From Pegea sp. RAD2-039 (lineage: Eukaryota > Chordata > Thaliacea > Salpida > Salpidae), in NCBI GenBank assembly GCA_034620365.1, contig JAQGEQ010000206.1:62001-126000 (forward strand): a stretch of 64,000 nucleotides of DNA, read 5' to 3'. Position 1 is the first letter of the stretch, and each line of letters opens with the position of its first letter. Below, one piece after another: positions 1 to 13,642 of this stretch. Under the pieces are notes generated by a model. The model did no database searches, was not told the DNA's origin, and saw only the letters and a list, made by a program, of their open reading frames with translations. The position numbers were made by a program, and so were the translations under genes.

Positions 1-2141
<2,141 letters not shown>

Positions 2142-2401
2142 TTTTGTGAATTTATAAAAAGTAATTACTGCAAAAACATTTAAATCTACATAAAAAATAT
2201 ATTTGATAATGACTTTATAAGTTTTTGAAGATTTGGAAATAATATCAAATAAGCCAACAATAAATTATAACATAAAAGAAACAGTTTAAAAATTCTTCAA
2301 AAAACACCATAAGTACGATAAAAATTAATATGCTGTTATGTACAAAAGTACTTAAAATTAGAAAATCAAAAATAACTTAATAGAAAACAAAACTAAAATA
2401 T

Positions 2402-3778
2402 CTACAATTCAGTATGTTGTAAAGCACCTTCACCTAGCTTATACCACTTCTCTATATAAGACCAAACTGATAAAGAAGAAACATCTTTTATTCTAGCATC
2501 TTCTACCATATCCACTAAAGCTCTAGACAGATCTAAATGCTGCCAATAATCACTGATCCAATTATATATATAATCATTAGAAGGTATATCTTGAATCTTT
2601 CCATATGAAGAAGAAGGAATGGGACAATTTAAATGCTGTTTTTCTACTAATTTGTTGATACTTTTGCCTTTAGCTTTTTCTTCGATTACTTCATGTAATT
2701 GCTGACAAACATAACATTCAAAAGCACCAACAAAATGATCTTCATCAAATCCATTAACACTCCATTTTCTTTCAGATAATAATTTATATAAAAATTTATT
2801 CTCTATTTCAGATTTTGTTTTAAAATTTAAATGTTTTAAATAGGCTTCATCATTATTGTCCAAATAATTGATGTATTTTGCTAATTGCTTTGGAGTCTCA
2901 AAGTCATCCGCAAGAATAACAGAATCTTTATCTGGACAAAAATCTCTCACTAATGGTGACCCACGATAAATAGGTACACAACCAAGGTGAAAGGGTCTAG
3001 TCAGTTTTTCAGTCATATAATCATCACATATAGAATTTTCAAAAGCAATATGGAACTTATACTTTGAAATAATTGAATAAAGTTCTTCATTATGCATTTC
3101 AGAAGTATTTCCTAGAGAGATATTTTCAAAATGTTTATTATTTAAGCAGGTACCATATGAATCAATGTCAATATAATTCATTAATTTTTGTACATATCTA
3201 TCTCTATCAGATGAAACTCCACAGTGAGACTGCAAATAAAGAATAGGAGCTAATCCTTCTTTTCTAAACTTATTTTTTTCTTCAATGTCAATAGGTCTTC
3301 TGTTTAATAAGTAATCTAAACCTGGAAAATGCTGAGTGCTTAAAGGAAAATCAGAAGTTCTTTTATAAGAAGCAGATATATTAAAGACTTTTGATGTTTC
3401 ATTATGACACAACATATAATTATTTTGAGGTGACTCTTCATTAATTAAGCTCCATAAATGATTAGATTTTTTAGGTAAAGGTATATCTTCCGGATGAAAG
3501 TCAGTTCCATAGAACATTACACTTAGATAACGATCTTTGAAGAGACTAATCAGGTCTCTGTCCTGAGTCACTAAACACTTTTTACCATTTCCACTACATT
3601 CTAGTTCAAGAACTTTATCTTTATCTCTTGGGGCTACATGAGGAAAGAAATCAAAATTCCACCAAAGGATAAGAGGCAATTGAGGTTGACCAGAGTCAAA
3701 TGAGACCTCTTTAGTGACCCATGAAAATGTAAAGATTAGAAAAAAGCAGAGAAATAAGTAAATTTGAATAAATTTCAT
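2402..3778 (-). CDS. FUT11: FUT10/FUT11-type (POFUT3/4) fucosyltransferase, single exon
   Basis: GT10-family fucosyltransferase of the FUT10/FUT11 branch, type II membrane or ER-lumenal; recent work assigns this branch protein O-fucosylation of EMI domains. The 458-aa intronless ORF starts with a hydrophobic signal anchor (residues 4-20). The branch-specific start of the catalytic region LPLILWWNFDFFPH is at about 35-47 and VMFYGTDFHPEDIPLP at 87-102. The core GDP-fucose-binding motif occupies about 240-276, including FHIAFENSICDDYMTEKL and GCVPIYRGSP. The C-terminal part has FECYVCQQL and a DYWQHLDLSRAL block shared with FUT11. Four NxS/T sequons are at about 126, 133, 219 and 224. Length is close to human FUT11 (about 490). 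FUT10 versus FUT11 orthology is not resolved; resemblance looked better to FUT11. Confidence 0.92.
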   Translation of the reverse strand: MKFIQIYLFLCFFLIFTFSWVTKEVSFDSGQPQLPLILWWNFDFFPHVAPRDKDKVLELECSGNGKKCLVTQDRDLISLFKDRYLSVMFYGTDFHPEDIPLPKKSNHLWSLINEESPQNNYMLCHNETSKVFNISASYKRTSDFPLSTQHFPGLDYLLNRRPIDIEEKNKFRKEGLAPILYLQSHCGVSSDRDRYVQKLMNYIDIDSYGTCLNNKHFENISLGNTSEMHNEELYSIISKYKFHIAFENSICDDYMTEKLTRPFHLGCVPIYRGSPLVRDFCPDKDSVILADDFETPKQLAKYINYLDNNDEAYLKHLNFKTKSEIENKFLYKLLSERKWSVNGFDEDHFVGAFECYVCQQLHEVIEEKAKGKSINKLVEKQHLNCPIPSSSYGKIQDIPSNDYIYNWISDYWQHLDLSRALVDMVEDARIKDVSSLSVWSYIEKWYKLGEGALQHTEL

Positions 3779-5119
3779 AGCTGCAAAGAATATATTAAAA
3801 TTAATCTCTATTAATTTACCAATTTATGAAATATATTTAATTTCAGTGATAAAAGACATAAAATAAGTTTCTATAAATCTTTTAATAAACTGAATTCAGT
3901 TGAAGAATATATTTTAATCAAATATAATTTGATCAAACTTTTCAATCATAAGAAGCAGAAAGTTTAAAACTTTTAAAAAAAGTTATTTTGTCAAGTTTAA
4001 CATTTTGAAAACACTAAAATATCATTTAATCACATATTACTAGAACCTTAAATACTTTTTTTTAAATATATTACTTATATTAAAAGCTTATATATTAAGA
4101 ATTTACATATTAGCTTTGAAAAAATATTACAAATAGAATTATTTAAAAACAATTAATTAATAAATAATAATACACAAGGAATAAAATAATTTAAAAGTAT
4201 AAAATTTCTAAAAACTTAATCAATTTTACAAAAAGATCTTAATAAAAAGCCAATTAACAAAACAAGAAAATTAAGCACTAATTGATTTTTTTTAAACGTT
4301 GGCAATTTGTAATTTAACTATGGAAATATAGCTGAAATAAAACATGGCGTTTAACTTAATTGGCGTAAAAATTAGTTGTCTTGTATAGAGGTAACTATTT
4401 TCGATTGAGCTTATAAAAAAGGATTTTATCTTATTTTGATGTAGAATTTGAAAACCAAAGAATTAGTAAATTTTATCAAAGAAAAAGTTACGCTTGCAGT
4501 TTAGAATACTATGGGTATATGCAGAAAAGAGCAAACCTTATGATATTGCATATGCATCTAAAAAATTACTTATTTGGAAATGTATTCAAATATTTAAAGA
4601 AAAATTTTAATGTCTTAATAACATAGTCTCAGTATTAGTTTTGTAGTTTTTTAATTATGTCAAAAAGTTATGAAAAAATTTTGTAGGAATTTTGACAGAA
4701 TAACAACTTAAGTACTTCAAAAAAAATTGATAAATTATGTTTTGTAAGCTGAAAACATGAACAGTTGTTTCTAAGGCTTACTTTTAAATATTCTATTCGT
4801 GTAATATAAAAAAGTTATAAAAATTAGCACAAACTAAGTTCTGATTTTTTTCATCAAAGCTTCCTAAACTCGGCTACTTTGAGTAACATTTTTATAATCA
4901 TCCATCTTAAAATCTTATATTCCAAGTTTTTAGATATTTTATCAACGGCTTCAGACATAATAGACTCGGAGCTTTTAGTTTTATTTAATCAATAAAGCTT
5001 TTTATGCTTTATGGTTTTCATAAATCGTAGTAATTAAAATTATACTTTTTTTGGCTGGAGCAGTAAATGGAAGAAAGTTAATAACCATACTTCATTTATA
5101 AGATTTTATAAGAAAGTAT
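3779..5119. other. Intergenic, nothing recognised
   Basis: AT-rich sequence upstream of the fucosyltransferase gene; I see no ORF, RNA gene or repeat that I can support. It presumably contains the fucosyltransferase promoter. Confidence 0.5.
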
Positions 5120-5175
5120 ACACTGAAAATCCCACACTGAAAATCCCACACTGAAAATCCCACGATGAAGAGTCC
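5120..5175. repeat. 14-bp tandem repeat, 3 exact copies plus one degenerate
   Basis: ACACTGAAAATCCC is repeated exactly at 5120-5133, 5134-5147 and 5148-5161, followed by a decayed fourth copy at 5162-5175. It is isolated and non-coding, about 200 bp from a tRNA-like relic. Confidence 0.9.
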
Positions 5176-5373
5176 AGGCTTCTTAGATCCGTTGTTTCTT
5201 ATCAAATGATCTTAAAGGACATTAATCTGGAAGTCAACGGTTTATAAGTTTTCTTTCTGATTTTTCTCCCATAACCTTTGATTCTTGTGAAGCAATCATG
5301 GGGCAGTAGAGCTGTTCACTCATAGTTGAAGAAGTTACTTTCTTTCGATTTGCGGCGTTGTAGAGTGCGGCTT

Positions 5374-5451
5374 CAACGATAAGGTAGGACTCGAACTCAT
5401 GCATCCAAATGAATTAGTAGCAAATCGTCGTAACTACTCGCCCATCTCGTC
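5374..5451 (-). pseudogene. Degenerate tRNA-Ser-like sequence (tRNA pseudogene or SINE head)
   Basis: Read on the minus strand, 5451-5374 aligns along its length with eukaryotic tRNA-Ser(GCT): start GACGAGATGGGCGAGTAGTT (A-box region) and GAGTTCGAGTCC (B box). The anticodon position reads ACT instead of GCT. D-stem, anticodon stem and T-stem carry mismatches, and the acceptor stem has a G-A mismatch and a G-U pair. The variable arm is shortened, total about 78 nt. It therefore looks like a decayed tRNA gene or the tRNA-derived head of a SINE, not a working tRNA. Confidence 0.6.
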
Positions 5452-6809
5452 TCAAAACATACTTAAGCAAATTTCTTTAGAGTGATTGATAAATTTGAAA
5501 AAGTTAATAACATGAATTGTTAAAAATACAAATTATTATTCTTCCAATTGTGTATAAAAAAGCTTTTTTAATTTTTGAATTCTTTGTATTTATGATGCTA
5601 TCAGCATTTTTATTAATTAAAAAAATTTCATGTTTAATAATTATAAAATTTATAATGCAGTTTTTTATATTTTTTATGATTTGATAATTACAATTATTGT
5701 TTTTGTCGCTAGGTGCTCTACTAACATAAAGCTGTCCAGGTTAGAGTATTTTTTGAAACATGACCAAATACGTGAAATAACGAGGTCAAGTGAAACAGGG
5801 ACACTTTTATAGGGTCATAGATTGACAACAAGTACTGATTGGTGATCGTCTAAAGCTGAATCAAACTTTCATAAGTTCTAAAACCTTTCATCAACTTTGA
5901 TTAGTTAAATAATTGACGAATAGTTTACTAAGTAAACTAGTTAGGATGCATTAGTTACATCTGCTATTATCAATCTTGTGACTTTTAAAGTGGTTTTTTC
6001 AATATAATTTTGATTTTATAGTTGATTGTTCATCTGAAAGCTATTTATAATTATATGTTTCTGATAGTTGTGCACTAAATCTGTACATCTTTTTATATTA
6101 CAGATTTCTATTTCACAATAACACGTGAGTTATATCAGGAGTTAGAAAAAACTTTTACATTTCATATGACATCAAAAATCAATGATAAATGAGTTTATGA
6201 TTAGTAACCGTAAAACCTGAATAAACTTGTATAAATGTTGACGATCAAACCTTTTTTCTCAGTTAAATATGTATTAATACTTTCTTCATACACGTCAACA
6301 TTAATAAGTGGGTGTAAAAATGAACTGAACACAGGTCATGACACTTAGATTATAATGAGAATAACATCATTTAAGAAATAAGTTTAAAAAACAAATCTTA
6401 ATAATAAATAACTCATTGATAACTCACTGTAGACAAGAATTTATATCTTTTTATAAATATTTTAAGTTTAATAATATAAAAGGATTAATCAGTTTCAAAA
6501 CTATACCTCAATATGTTTTTCACTTTTTGGTCATTCATGAAATAAAAGTTTTAACTAAAATGAGACTTTTTCAACTTTTTTCAGTCAACTTCTATTTAAT
6601 GGTTGATTTATTTCTTACATTCAAAACATAAAATACTCTTTATTATTAGTATACAATATCAAGTTACAAAGTCATATATAAAAACTTATGTAGATTTAAA
6701 GCAATATTTTGATTATAGAATGTAGCATAAAGAGTAACGAATTTTCGCAAATTTAAAAACTTATTGTAGTTTTTATATTGAATAACGAATATTGAATAAT
6801 TAAAAGAAA
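5452..6809. other. Intergenic, nothing recognised
   Basis: AT-rich stretch; short ORFs at about 5630-5812 and 6416-6631 lack homology, splice sites or coding-like composition and are taken as chance. An AATAAA on the minus strand near 6637-6642 could serve the stomatin transcript. Confidence 0.4.
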
Positions 6810-9597
6810 TTATTTCTTAATATAGCTGTTCAGCATGTCAATTGGAAGAGGGAAGATTATGGTGGAATTCTTTTCTGCGCTGATTGAAGTTAGAGTTTGT
6901 AGGTAACGAAGCTGAAGAGAATTAGGATTTTCGCTCATAACATCAGCTGCTTCTTTTAATTTGCGTGAAGCATTCATTTCACCTTCAGCAGCGATTACCT
7001 GATGACAATAAAGTTTAAAAAATGCACCTAATAAAGCTTTTTTTACTCTAAGGGAATGTAATTTAAGACAAGGATCAACCTAAAACTACTTTTGTAGATT
7101 TTATTTCATTTTAATTAACTTTTTCTTATTTCTAATTATTGAAACCGACTTTTGCTCGAGCATCCCTTGTAGCTTCTGCTTCTGCAGCCATGGCACGTTG
7201 TAGTTGAACTGGCAATCGAACATCCTTACTATAATCAAGAAAAATATCAGCTATCAAATAATATAATAAATAGTAAGAAGTTATTGAAAGTTAAATTAGA
7301 GTTTAAAAAAGAAAAAAAAATTGTTCGAAACTAAAACAAAATTTTTACATCTCTACTCTTTCGACTTTGATTCCCCAGGGGTCTGTTGCTTCATCCAAAG
7401 TAGTCTGAAAAATCAAATTAGAAATACTGCTGATATTGTACTTCTTAAAATGAATCATCTGCAATTAGTTGTAGGATTGCTCAGTTGCTAATGAAATTGC
7501 TTTTAAAAGATTGAAAGATTTAAAAAAGTCTTATCAAATCATTATTTAGGAGTAGGTAAACTAAAATACTAAGAGTAACTGTATATTAACCACCAGTTCC
7601 ACATTCACATTAATTTAAAGAAAATTATTCTAAATCTTTTTGTACCGACTTTTGCTTACACCTTTTATCAATTATCTATAAAAAATTCTTTAAAGTTTCA
7701 AACGAAAATGATTTTTTTTTAAAATTATTGATTCTATTTTTTGCTTATTTAAATTTGACAGTTACTGAACACGAATTTTATCAGTAGCAGATAAATTAGT
7801 TTCAGACTTTGAAAAAAAAGTGTTATTAAAAGGAAGTATATCTCTACTTCAAAGGATATTGTAATAAAGAAATGTCAAAATGAAATATTCATAGAGGACA
7901 AAAATTCTTTGAAATACGAACTTATTGATTTTGAATACAGTTGGTTTTGTTTTTCGTGTATTTTACATCACATTTGCAGAATATCTAACATTTTCTTTAT
8001 TCACTAAACTTAAAAAATGTTTTTACTCACTTGCATGCCTGCACTAATAAATTCCCGGTCAGTAAGAACTTCCGATAAGCTTTTTGTTCCAAGAACATTA
8101 CGAAGAGTTGTCTGTGCCAACAGTCTAGTAGCTCCATCTGCATTTTTCACATTTGCAATACTCATAGTTGCATCTTGGACTCGATAGTAAACCACTGCAT
8201 CCACTGCAATAGTCACACTGTCTTTGGTTAGAATCTAACAACAGCAATTTCCTCTTTTTGTATAAGATCATGAGTACTATTCGAATCAAACTAACTTCTT
8301 GAGGTGGTACATCGAAAGATACAGTTCGTAGATCTACAAGTTTAAACTCATCAGTACAGGGTACAACACAGAATAAACCTGAGTGTAAACATCTAGTTAT
8401 CTATAATTTAATATTGTTTCAAAAACTAAAAATTCAACATTTATTTGAATAAATTCTAAATTTTTCTGTTTGGTTAATTTTGATTTAAAATTGAAGCAAA
8501 TCATTTTAAGGAAGCTTTTTTCTGACTATTTTCAAAACAAGTCAGAAAATCATTTTAAGGAAGTTTACAAAGCTTTTTAGTGACTATTTTCAAAACAATC
8601 ATTTTGAAATAAACTGATAATAAATCAAACTTTGTCATCCGCTGTGTCATCAGTTCATCAATCACGACGAAAATAATGATCATGAGTGATACAATCGACT
8701 TTATGGCTGTTTATAGATTATTCAACAATTGATTAAAACTTGACATAATTAGAATGTGATTGAAGTTAATTTAAACCGTGAAAAGTTTAAAAGTTTTGTA
8801 AGTAGATTTATACGCAGCAACTTTAACTTTAGTCACTTTTTGAAAACATCTTTTACTAATGGTATAAACTTAGTAAAGGTATGAAAACTTTACCTGGTCC
8901 TTTGGCCCCTTCGCTTTGTAAACGGCCCAGCCTAAACAAAACTGCTCGTTCATATTCTGTTACCACCTAAATGAAAGTCAACAAGTTTTGGAAACATATC
9001 AAATGAAATGATAATCTTTCAAAGCTAGAATTAAGTAAATTATAATCTAATAATGGGTCACATAAAACTTTAGATTGTTTTATATTTTGTTTACTAAAAT
9101 TCAATGCGGCATTCTACTGTTTGATTTAAAAAGATAAACATTTTTAAAACACATAACCAAATAAACAGTCATAAATAGGATAGCAGAAAAAAATAAACGG
9201 AGATTTGCAGACATTCTATGCTTAAAACAATATATTTCCAAGAGAGGAAATATAACTTCAAAGTATTTCAAAATTTCAATAGGTTTTGTTGTTTATTGTA
9301 AGCCTCAATTTTATCTAAATTTCAGTTACCTTTATTACGAGAAAGCAAGCTCCAAATGGGAACAAAACACATGTTATAATGATACTGACAGTCAGAAGAA
9401 GATTTCCAAGAACGCCATAACTATCTCCACCAGCTGTAAAAAAAGTCAAGAGGCTTAAATATCTTACTGCTAAATGAGAAGTCTGCACAAGCTGAACTTC
9501 ACTCACTTAAACTTATTCCTTGGTTGTAATTACTGGTTGATGGTTGTCCACCAGAAACAGTTTGAACCACTTGTTTAAGTTCTTGTCTTTCTGGCAT
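6810..9597 (-). CDS. STOM: Stomatin-family SPFH/band-7 membrane protein
   Basis: Integral monotopic protein of the cytoplasmic membrane face that oligomerises, binds cholesterol and modulates ion channels (family knowledge). Eight exons in consistent phase: 9597-9507, 9433-9330, 8966-8894, 8378-8296, 8234-8031, 7404-7349, 7228-7150, 6998-6810, giving 292 aa (human stomatin 288). Residues 1-30 are polar; about 40-62 form the hydrophobic hairpin with a central proline (LFPFGACF). The SPFH domain follows with EYERAVLFRLGRL, VDLRTVSFDVPPQE, TKDSVTIAVDAVVYYRV, ATRLLAQTTLRNVLGT and TDPWGIKVERVEIKDVRLP. The coiled-coil AMAAEAEATRDARAKVIAAE precedes the C-terminal SSTIIFPLPIDML-like segment. The donor after ARAK (GTCGGT) is unusual, but the next exon restores the conserved frame. 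ATG at 9597 is the first in-frame Met. Confidence 0.95.
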
Positions 9598-10933
9598 TTG
9601 TTAGTAAAAATCAAAAAACCTAAAGAAACTAACTCTTATAATTTCTGAGTATTACTTTTGAACTAAATTAAGTTTTTGCTGAATAAATGAGAAGTAATTT
9701 AGAAGCTGTTATTCAAAACTTATAAGTATGTTCTAAACGTAATTTTGTATAAGTTTTAAGATAAAACAATATGATTTATGAGATGTTGGCTCTTAAAAAA
9801 GTAATATTATCGATGAATATGTCATTTCTATACAAAAATAATTATAAAATTAAAAAGAAGTAAACAATTAATTTGACACTAAGTTTGAAGTTGCCCAAAA
9901 ATAAATTGAAATGTAAATTATTTGATGGTTTAGATGAGTATTACTTTGTTGATATTTTTTTAAATGCGCAGCAACATTTTAGTTAGCGGTTTATTCAAAG
10001 GTTGTTTTCTTTTTATTGTTGAATTAGATTAAAACTGGAAATGCAAATCAAGTTAAGAATCATTCTTATGTAGTTTTAGAAAGTACAAATTTGCATTTCA
10101 TCTTGCTATTCTAAAGACTTTAGATCTAATGAAATTATTTATTTCGTATATTCATACACTGAAAATTTTTACAAAATTTCGTTAATCTTTAATCTTATCA
10201 AACAATGAGCTCAATTATTTATTTTAAACTTTTAGGACTATAAAAATAATTTGTACAAATTAGTATATAATATTTAACAAATAGAGCATAACAATCAAAT
10301 AATTAAAATTATCAATAATTATTTGTCAATAAATTACAAATTATACTTATTGCAAATTATAAAAATAGCTCAAAGTAAAGAATTACAGAAAATTATAATC
10401 ATGTTATACTTCCAAATATACGGGTTAAAGGAGTATATGAAAATAAATATATTCTAAACTAACTAGGCATGATCTTTACCTAAGCCTTCTATGGTAGTTG
10501 CTTAAAACAGCTGAAGCTTATTACTTCCTAGTACAGTTTCGTATTGACTAATATCCTATCAAATTTAGAAACGGAAATTATGTAAAAACTAAGTTCTAAA
10601 GAAAGAACGAAAATGGTTTATTTACAACTGACTCGAAGTTAAAAGTTAGTTAGCAAGTTTAATTGCGTCAAATGTTTTGTTTAAATACTTCCTACTGATA
10701 AGTAACTATTTAGTCTCTACTGAATACTAGCGGTAAGTTGTGCTCTTAAGCACCTTCAACAACCGAATATAAGATTTTTTATTAAAAATTATAAATCGGA
10801 GGTTTTTTATGAGTCAAAGTGCTAAATCGACTTATTATTACGTACTTGTCTTATATTAAAAGGATTTTAACGCGTTGATAAACATAAAAACATAATACGC
10901 GGTACATATATCCTGCTTGATACTATTTTCTGT
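9598..10933. other. Intergenic, nothing recognised
   Basis: AT-rich sequence upstream of stomatin, probably holding its promoter; no supported ORF or RNA. Confidence 0.4.
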
Positions 10934-11345
10934 CTACGCTTTAAAGCGTGCCCATTCTGCAGATATTCGATGAGCCAGCCCAGTAAACTGAAGTAGTGAC
11001 CTTGAGACTAAAGGGTTGTAGGCTTTATTTCGGACTTCCCCTGTCCTTAATGAGATGCCTACTAAGGGACACATCTGATATTTTATTGTTGCGAAGTACT
11101 TGTTTCCAATCCAAATTTTCTTTCTAGCCTTACTCTTTCCTTGTTCCTTGCTTCACTCGAAGTAATTCAAAAGGAAGTTGGGATAGTTTCCGGCTAAATA
11201 AAAAGCATTAAGTAGCTAGACCTTTGATGACGAGACTGGTTCTGAACTCAACAAGATCAGAATGGGTAAGGGTGAAGTCAGTAGACTTTATTAAGGCATT
11301 GTCGCATAACGTATCTGATACGATCTAGTAATAACATCATTTGGT
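10934..11345. other. GC-richer island with short ORFs, possible mobile-element relic
   Basis: This segment is visibly richer in G+C than the flanks. On the minus strand 11074-10934 is an open 46-codon frame starting MCPLVGISLRTGEV and ending SAEWARFKA, preceded by an AG acceptor-like site. On the plus strand about 11226-11330 is open in two frames. I recognise no family. It may be a fragment of a repeat or transposable element, or unrecognised exon(s). No tRNA or rRNA fold was convincing. Confidence 0.3.
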
Positions 11346-12158
11346 TACTAAGTCCTTGTGATAATAATTTTCAATTTATTTCTTATAATTCAGGCGTTCA
11401 GAATTTTATAACTCAACCATAAGATAATGATTAAAGAGTAATCACTGAAGTAAAACTTAACTTCTTGTCAGTTTTGTAAACTATGAACTAATAGTCACAA
11501 AACCTCTAAAGCTTTGTTTTCGTCCTACTAAAATTATCGTACAAATAAATTTCTTAATCATTAAATATTTTAACTTTTCGAATGTACTTTTTCATAAGCC
11601 ACGCAGATTTTTTTAATATTTTACTTTTCAAGTAGTCTTAGGTTTGCTTAGATGCACAGTAAAACTACTTGTTAAAAAACCATCAATCTTTTTAGATACT
11701 AAGTAAAAAACTTATAAGGTACTTTAATCTTTAAATTCATTTTAAATAACTAACATTAGCGGCACCAATAGCTTGAAGTTGTAATTACGTTGGTTGTTTA
11801 GTTTCTTTTATTATATTGAAAAAGTCCCTGCAATTTTTACATAATTAAAAAGAGAACATAGACAGCAATCACTTATTTCATGAATTTAATCATCCAACAA
11901 ATGTTGCACTGTTGTTAATAAGCTGGGCAAATATATTTGTAATAAACGATAATGTGGATTCCTACTAAAATTTGATTTAGAAGTTATTTTTCTCTAAAAT
12001 TGAGCTACTTAAAATATTTTATTAACTATCATCATTTCATCTGGTCCATGTAAAATTTACTAAAAGTCAAATAGTGCTTGTTTTAAACTGTAAAGATTAC
12101 TTTACTGCTTAGGTTAATTTTGTCGTTTAGTTTGGTTCAGTTTCTCACTCTTTTAGAG
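11346..12158. other. Intergenic, RPL28 upstream region
   Basis: AT-rich with no gene seen; the last part presumably carries the RPL28 promoter. Confidence 0.35.
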
Positions 12159-12183
12159 GCCTTTTTATCTTGTTCTTTATCAG
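12159..12183 (+). promoter_or_regulatory. RPL28: Putative RPL28 transcription start and 5'UTR exon (TOP-like)
   Basis: A C-initiated pyrimidine tract (CCTTTTTATCTTGTTCTTTATCAG) runs directly into a consensus donor, CAG|GTTAGT at 12183/12184. A matching acceptor (GGTTTTAG) lies just before the coding start at 12706. A short 5'UTR exon opening with a 5'-TOP tract is typical of ribosomal-protein genes. The exact start site is inferred. Confidence 0.5.
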
Positions 12184-12705
12184 GTTAGTTTTTTCTTATT
12201 TTTATTCATTATTTTTTTTCTAGAATGTAAAAAAATGTAAATGTAGTTGCTTAATTCTTATAAAGGTTTAACGGAAAAATATTATTTGATGACTTTGGTC
12301 TGTTTTTGCAAACTTTAATGTCTAGGCCTTAAAAACTTTCTAATTTATTAAGATAAATAAAAAAATTTTGTTTTAAATTGAGATTAGTACTTTCTTTAAT
12401 TTTAATTTATGCAATTTCTTGAATGATTATTTGTTTTCTTTAAAACAAGCAAGAATAGTTTGTGTAATTTTTATAATCATAGTTTTGATATATTTACATA
12501 AAAAAAAATTCAGTAAAATTAAATAATAAAGTCATTTTCTAGAAGCAAACTTCTAAAATATATTATTATATTGTTTTGTGGATGTAATTTTGTATTTTTT
12601 GATTATTAAAAATTTATATTTGTAATTTTTTTATATTTAAATGAGACATTTTATGAATAATGGTTTAATATATTCATATTTTTTATGGTTTTAGGATCAG
12701 AAACC

Positions 12706-13642
12706 ATGTCAAGCCAATTACAGTGGGATTTGATCAAGAATAACTCCTGTTTTCTCATGAAGAGAAATAATGTTGAGTTTTCAAAAGAAGCTAACAACCT
12801 TAAGAGCAAAAATTGCTTCAAGTTAGTCAATTTTTAAACTAATTTATTTATATTTTATTTTGAAATTTTTTTGATTCTAAAAATTAAATATTTGATAAAT
12901 TATCTTAAATCTTTTAATTCTGTTATTTAAATGCTGAAATTTATATAATTATTTATATAATGCTATGATAAAACACTTTAAATTAAATATTTTACTTTAT
13001 AAATATAAAAACTTAAAAATTCATGCATGTAAAAAATAAGTTTATAATTATTTATAATTTAGCAGAATATAAATTAGATATAGGGTTGTCTAACAAGGGT
13101 TGAACTCTTTGTTGGTTAAACCTGTGTGACGTTTGAGCATCTAATATGTGATGTAAAGTCTGAGTTGCAATATCTAAAAGAAAGTTTTCACTTATTGCAT
13201 ATTCCAAAATCATAGAGTAGCTATTATGTAGCAATGCCTCTGTGACAAACCATGCAAAGAACATCTAATTCAAATCTCAATTTAATTTTTATCAACATTT
13301 TTTAAACATGATTATTTCTAGGTACAATGGTTTAGTTCATAAGAAAACTGTTGGAGTTGTGGCTGTTGCTGATGGTAAAGGTGTTACATTGGTCACCAAA
13401 AGAGTAAAACGTAAGCTTGATTACAAAATAATTTCAAATATATTTACTAAAATACTTCTATAGATCAAAACAAACCAGCCAAGCACCAGGTGAAATCCAA
13501 TCTCAAAGGATCTCCACGAGCTGTTATTAGCACCATCAGAAAAACTCTTCGTAAAAATAATTACCGAAAAGATTTGAAGATGGCCGCAATCCGAAGAGCC
13601 TGTGCTATCTTGAAGAGTCAGAAGACTTCTGTTGAGAAATGA
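12706..13642 (+). CDS. RPL28: 60S ribosomal protein L28 (eL28)
   Basis: Component of the large cytosolic ribosomal subunit. Three coding exons, 12706-12821, 13322-13410 and 13464-13642, join in phase to give 127 aa (human 137). [20 protein letters not shown] matches the eL28 N-terminus, [12 protein letters not shown] and [12 protein letters not shown] the centre, and [20 protein letters not shown] the conserved basic segment. The C-terminal basic tail of the human protein is absent. Intron 3 is only 53 nt. Intron 1 of the coding region (12822-13321) contains, on the opposite strand, the last exon of another gene. AATAAA lies 80 nt after the stop. Confidence 0.96.

Noticed and set aside
11213..11250. 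TAGCTAGACC...GGTTCTGAACTC resembling RNA polymerase III A and B boxes
   Set aside because: Spacing of about 26 nt is too short and no tRNA fold forms.
12286..12330. TGATGA box-C-like motif in an RPL28 intron (possible C/D snoRNA)
   Set aside because: No CTGA box D at a proper distance and no terminal stem. The other intron's GTGATG/CTGA pair is only a few nt apart and lies in the antisense exon.
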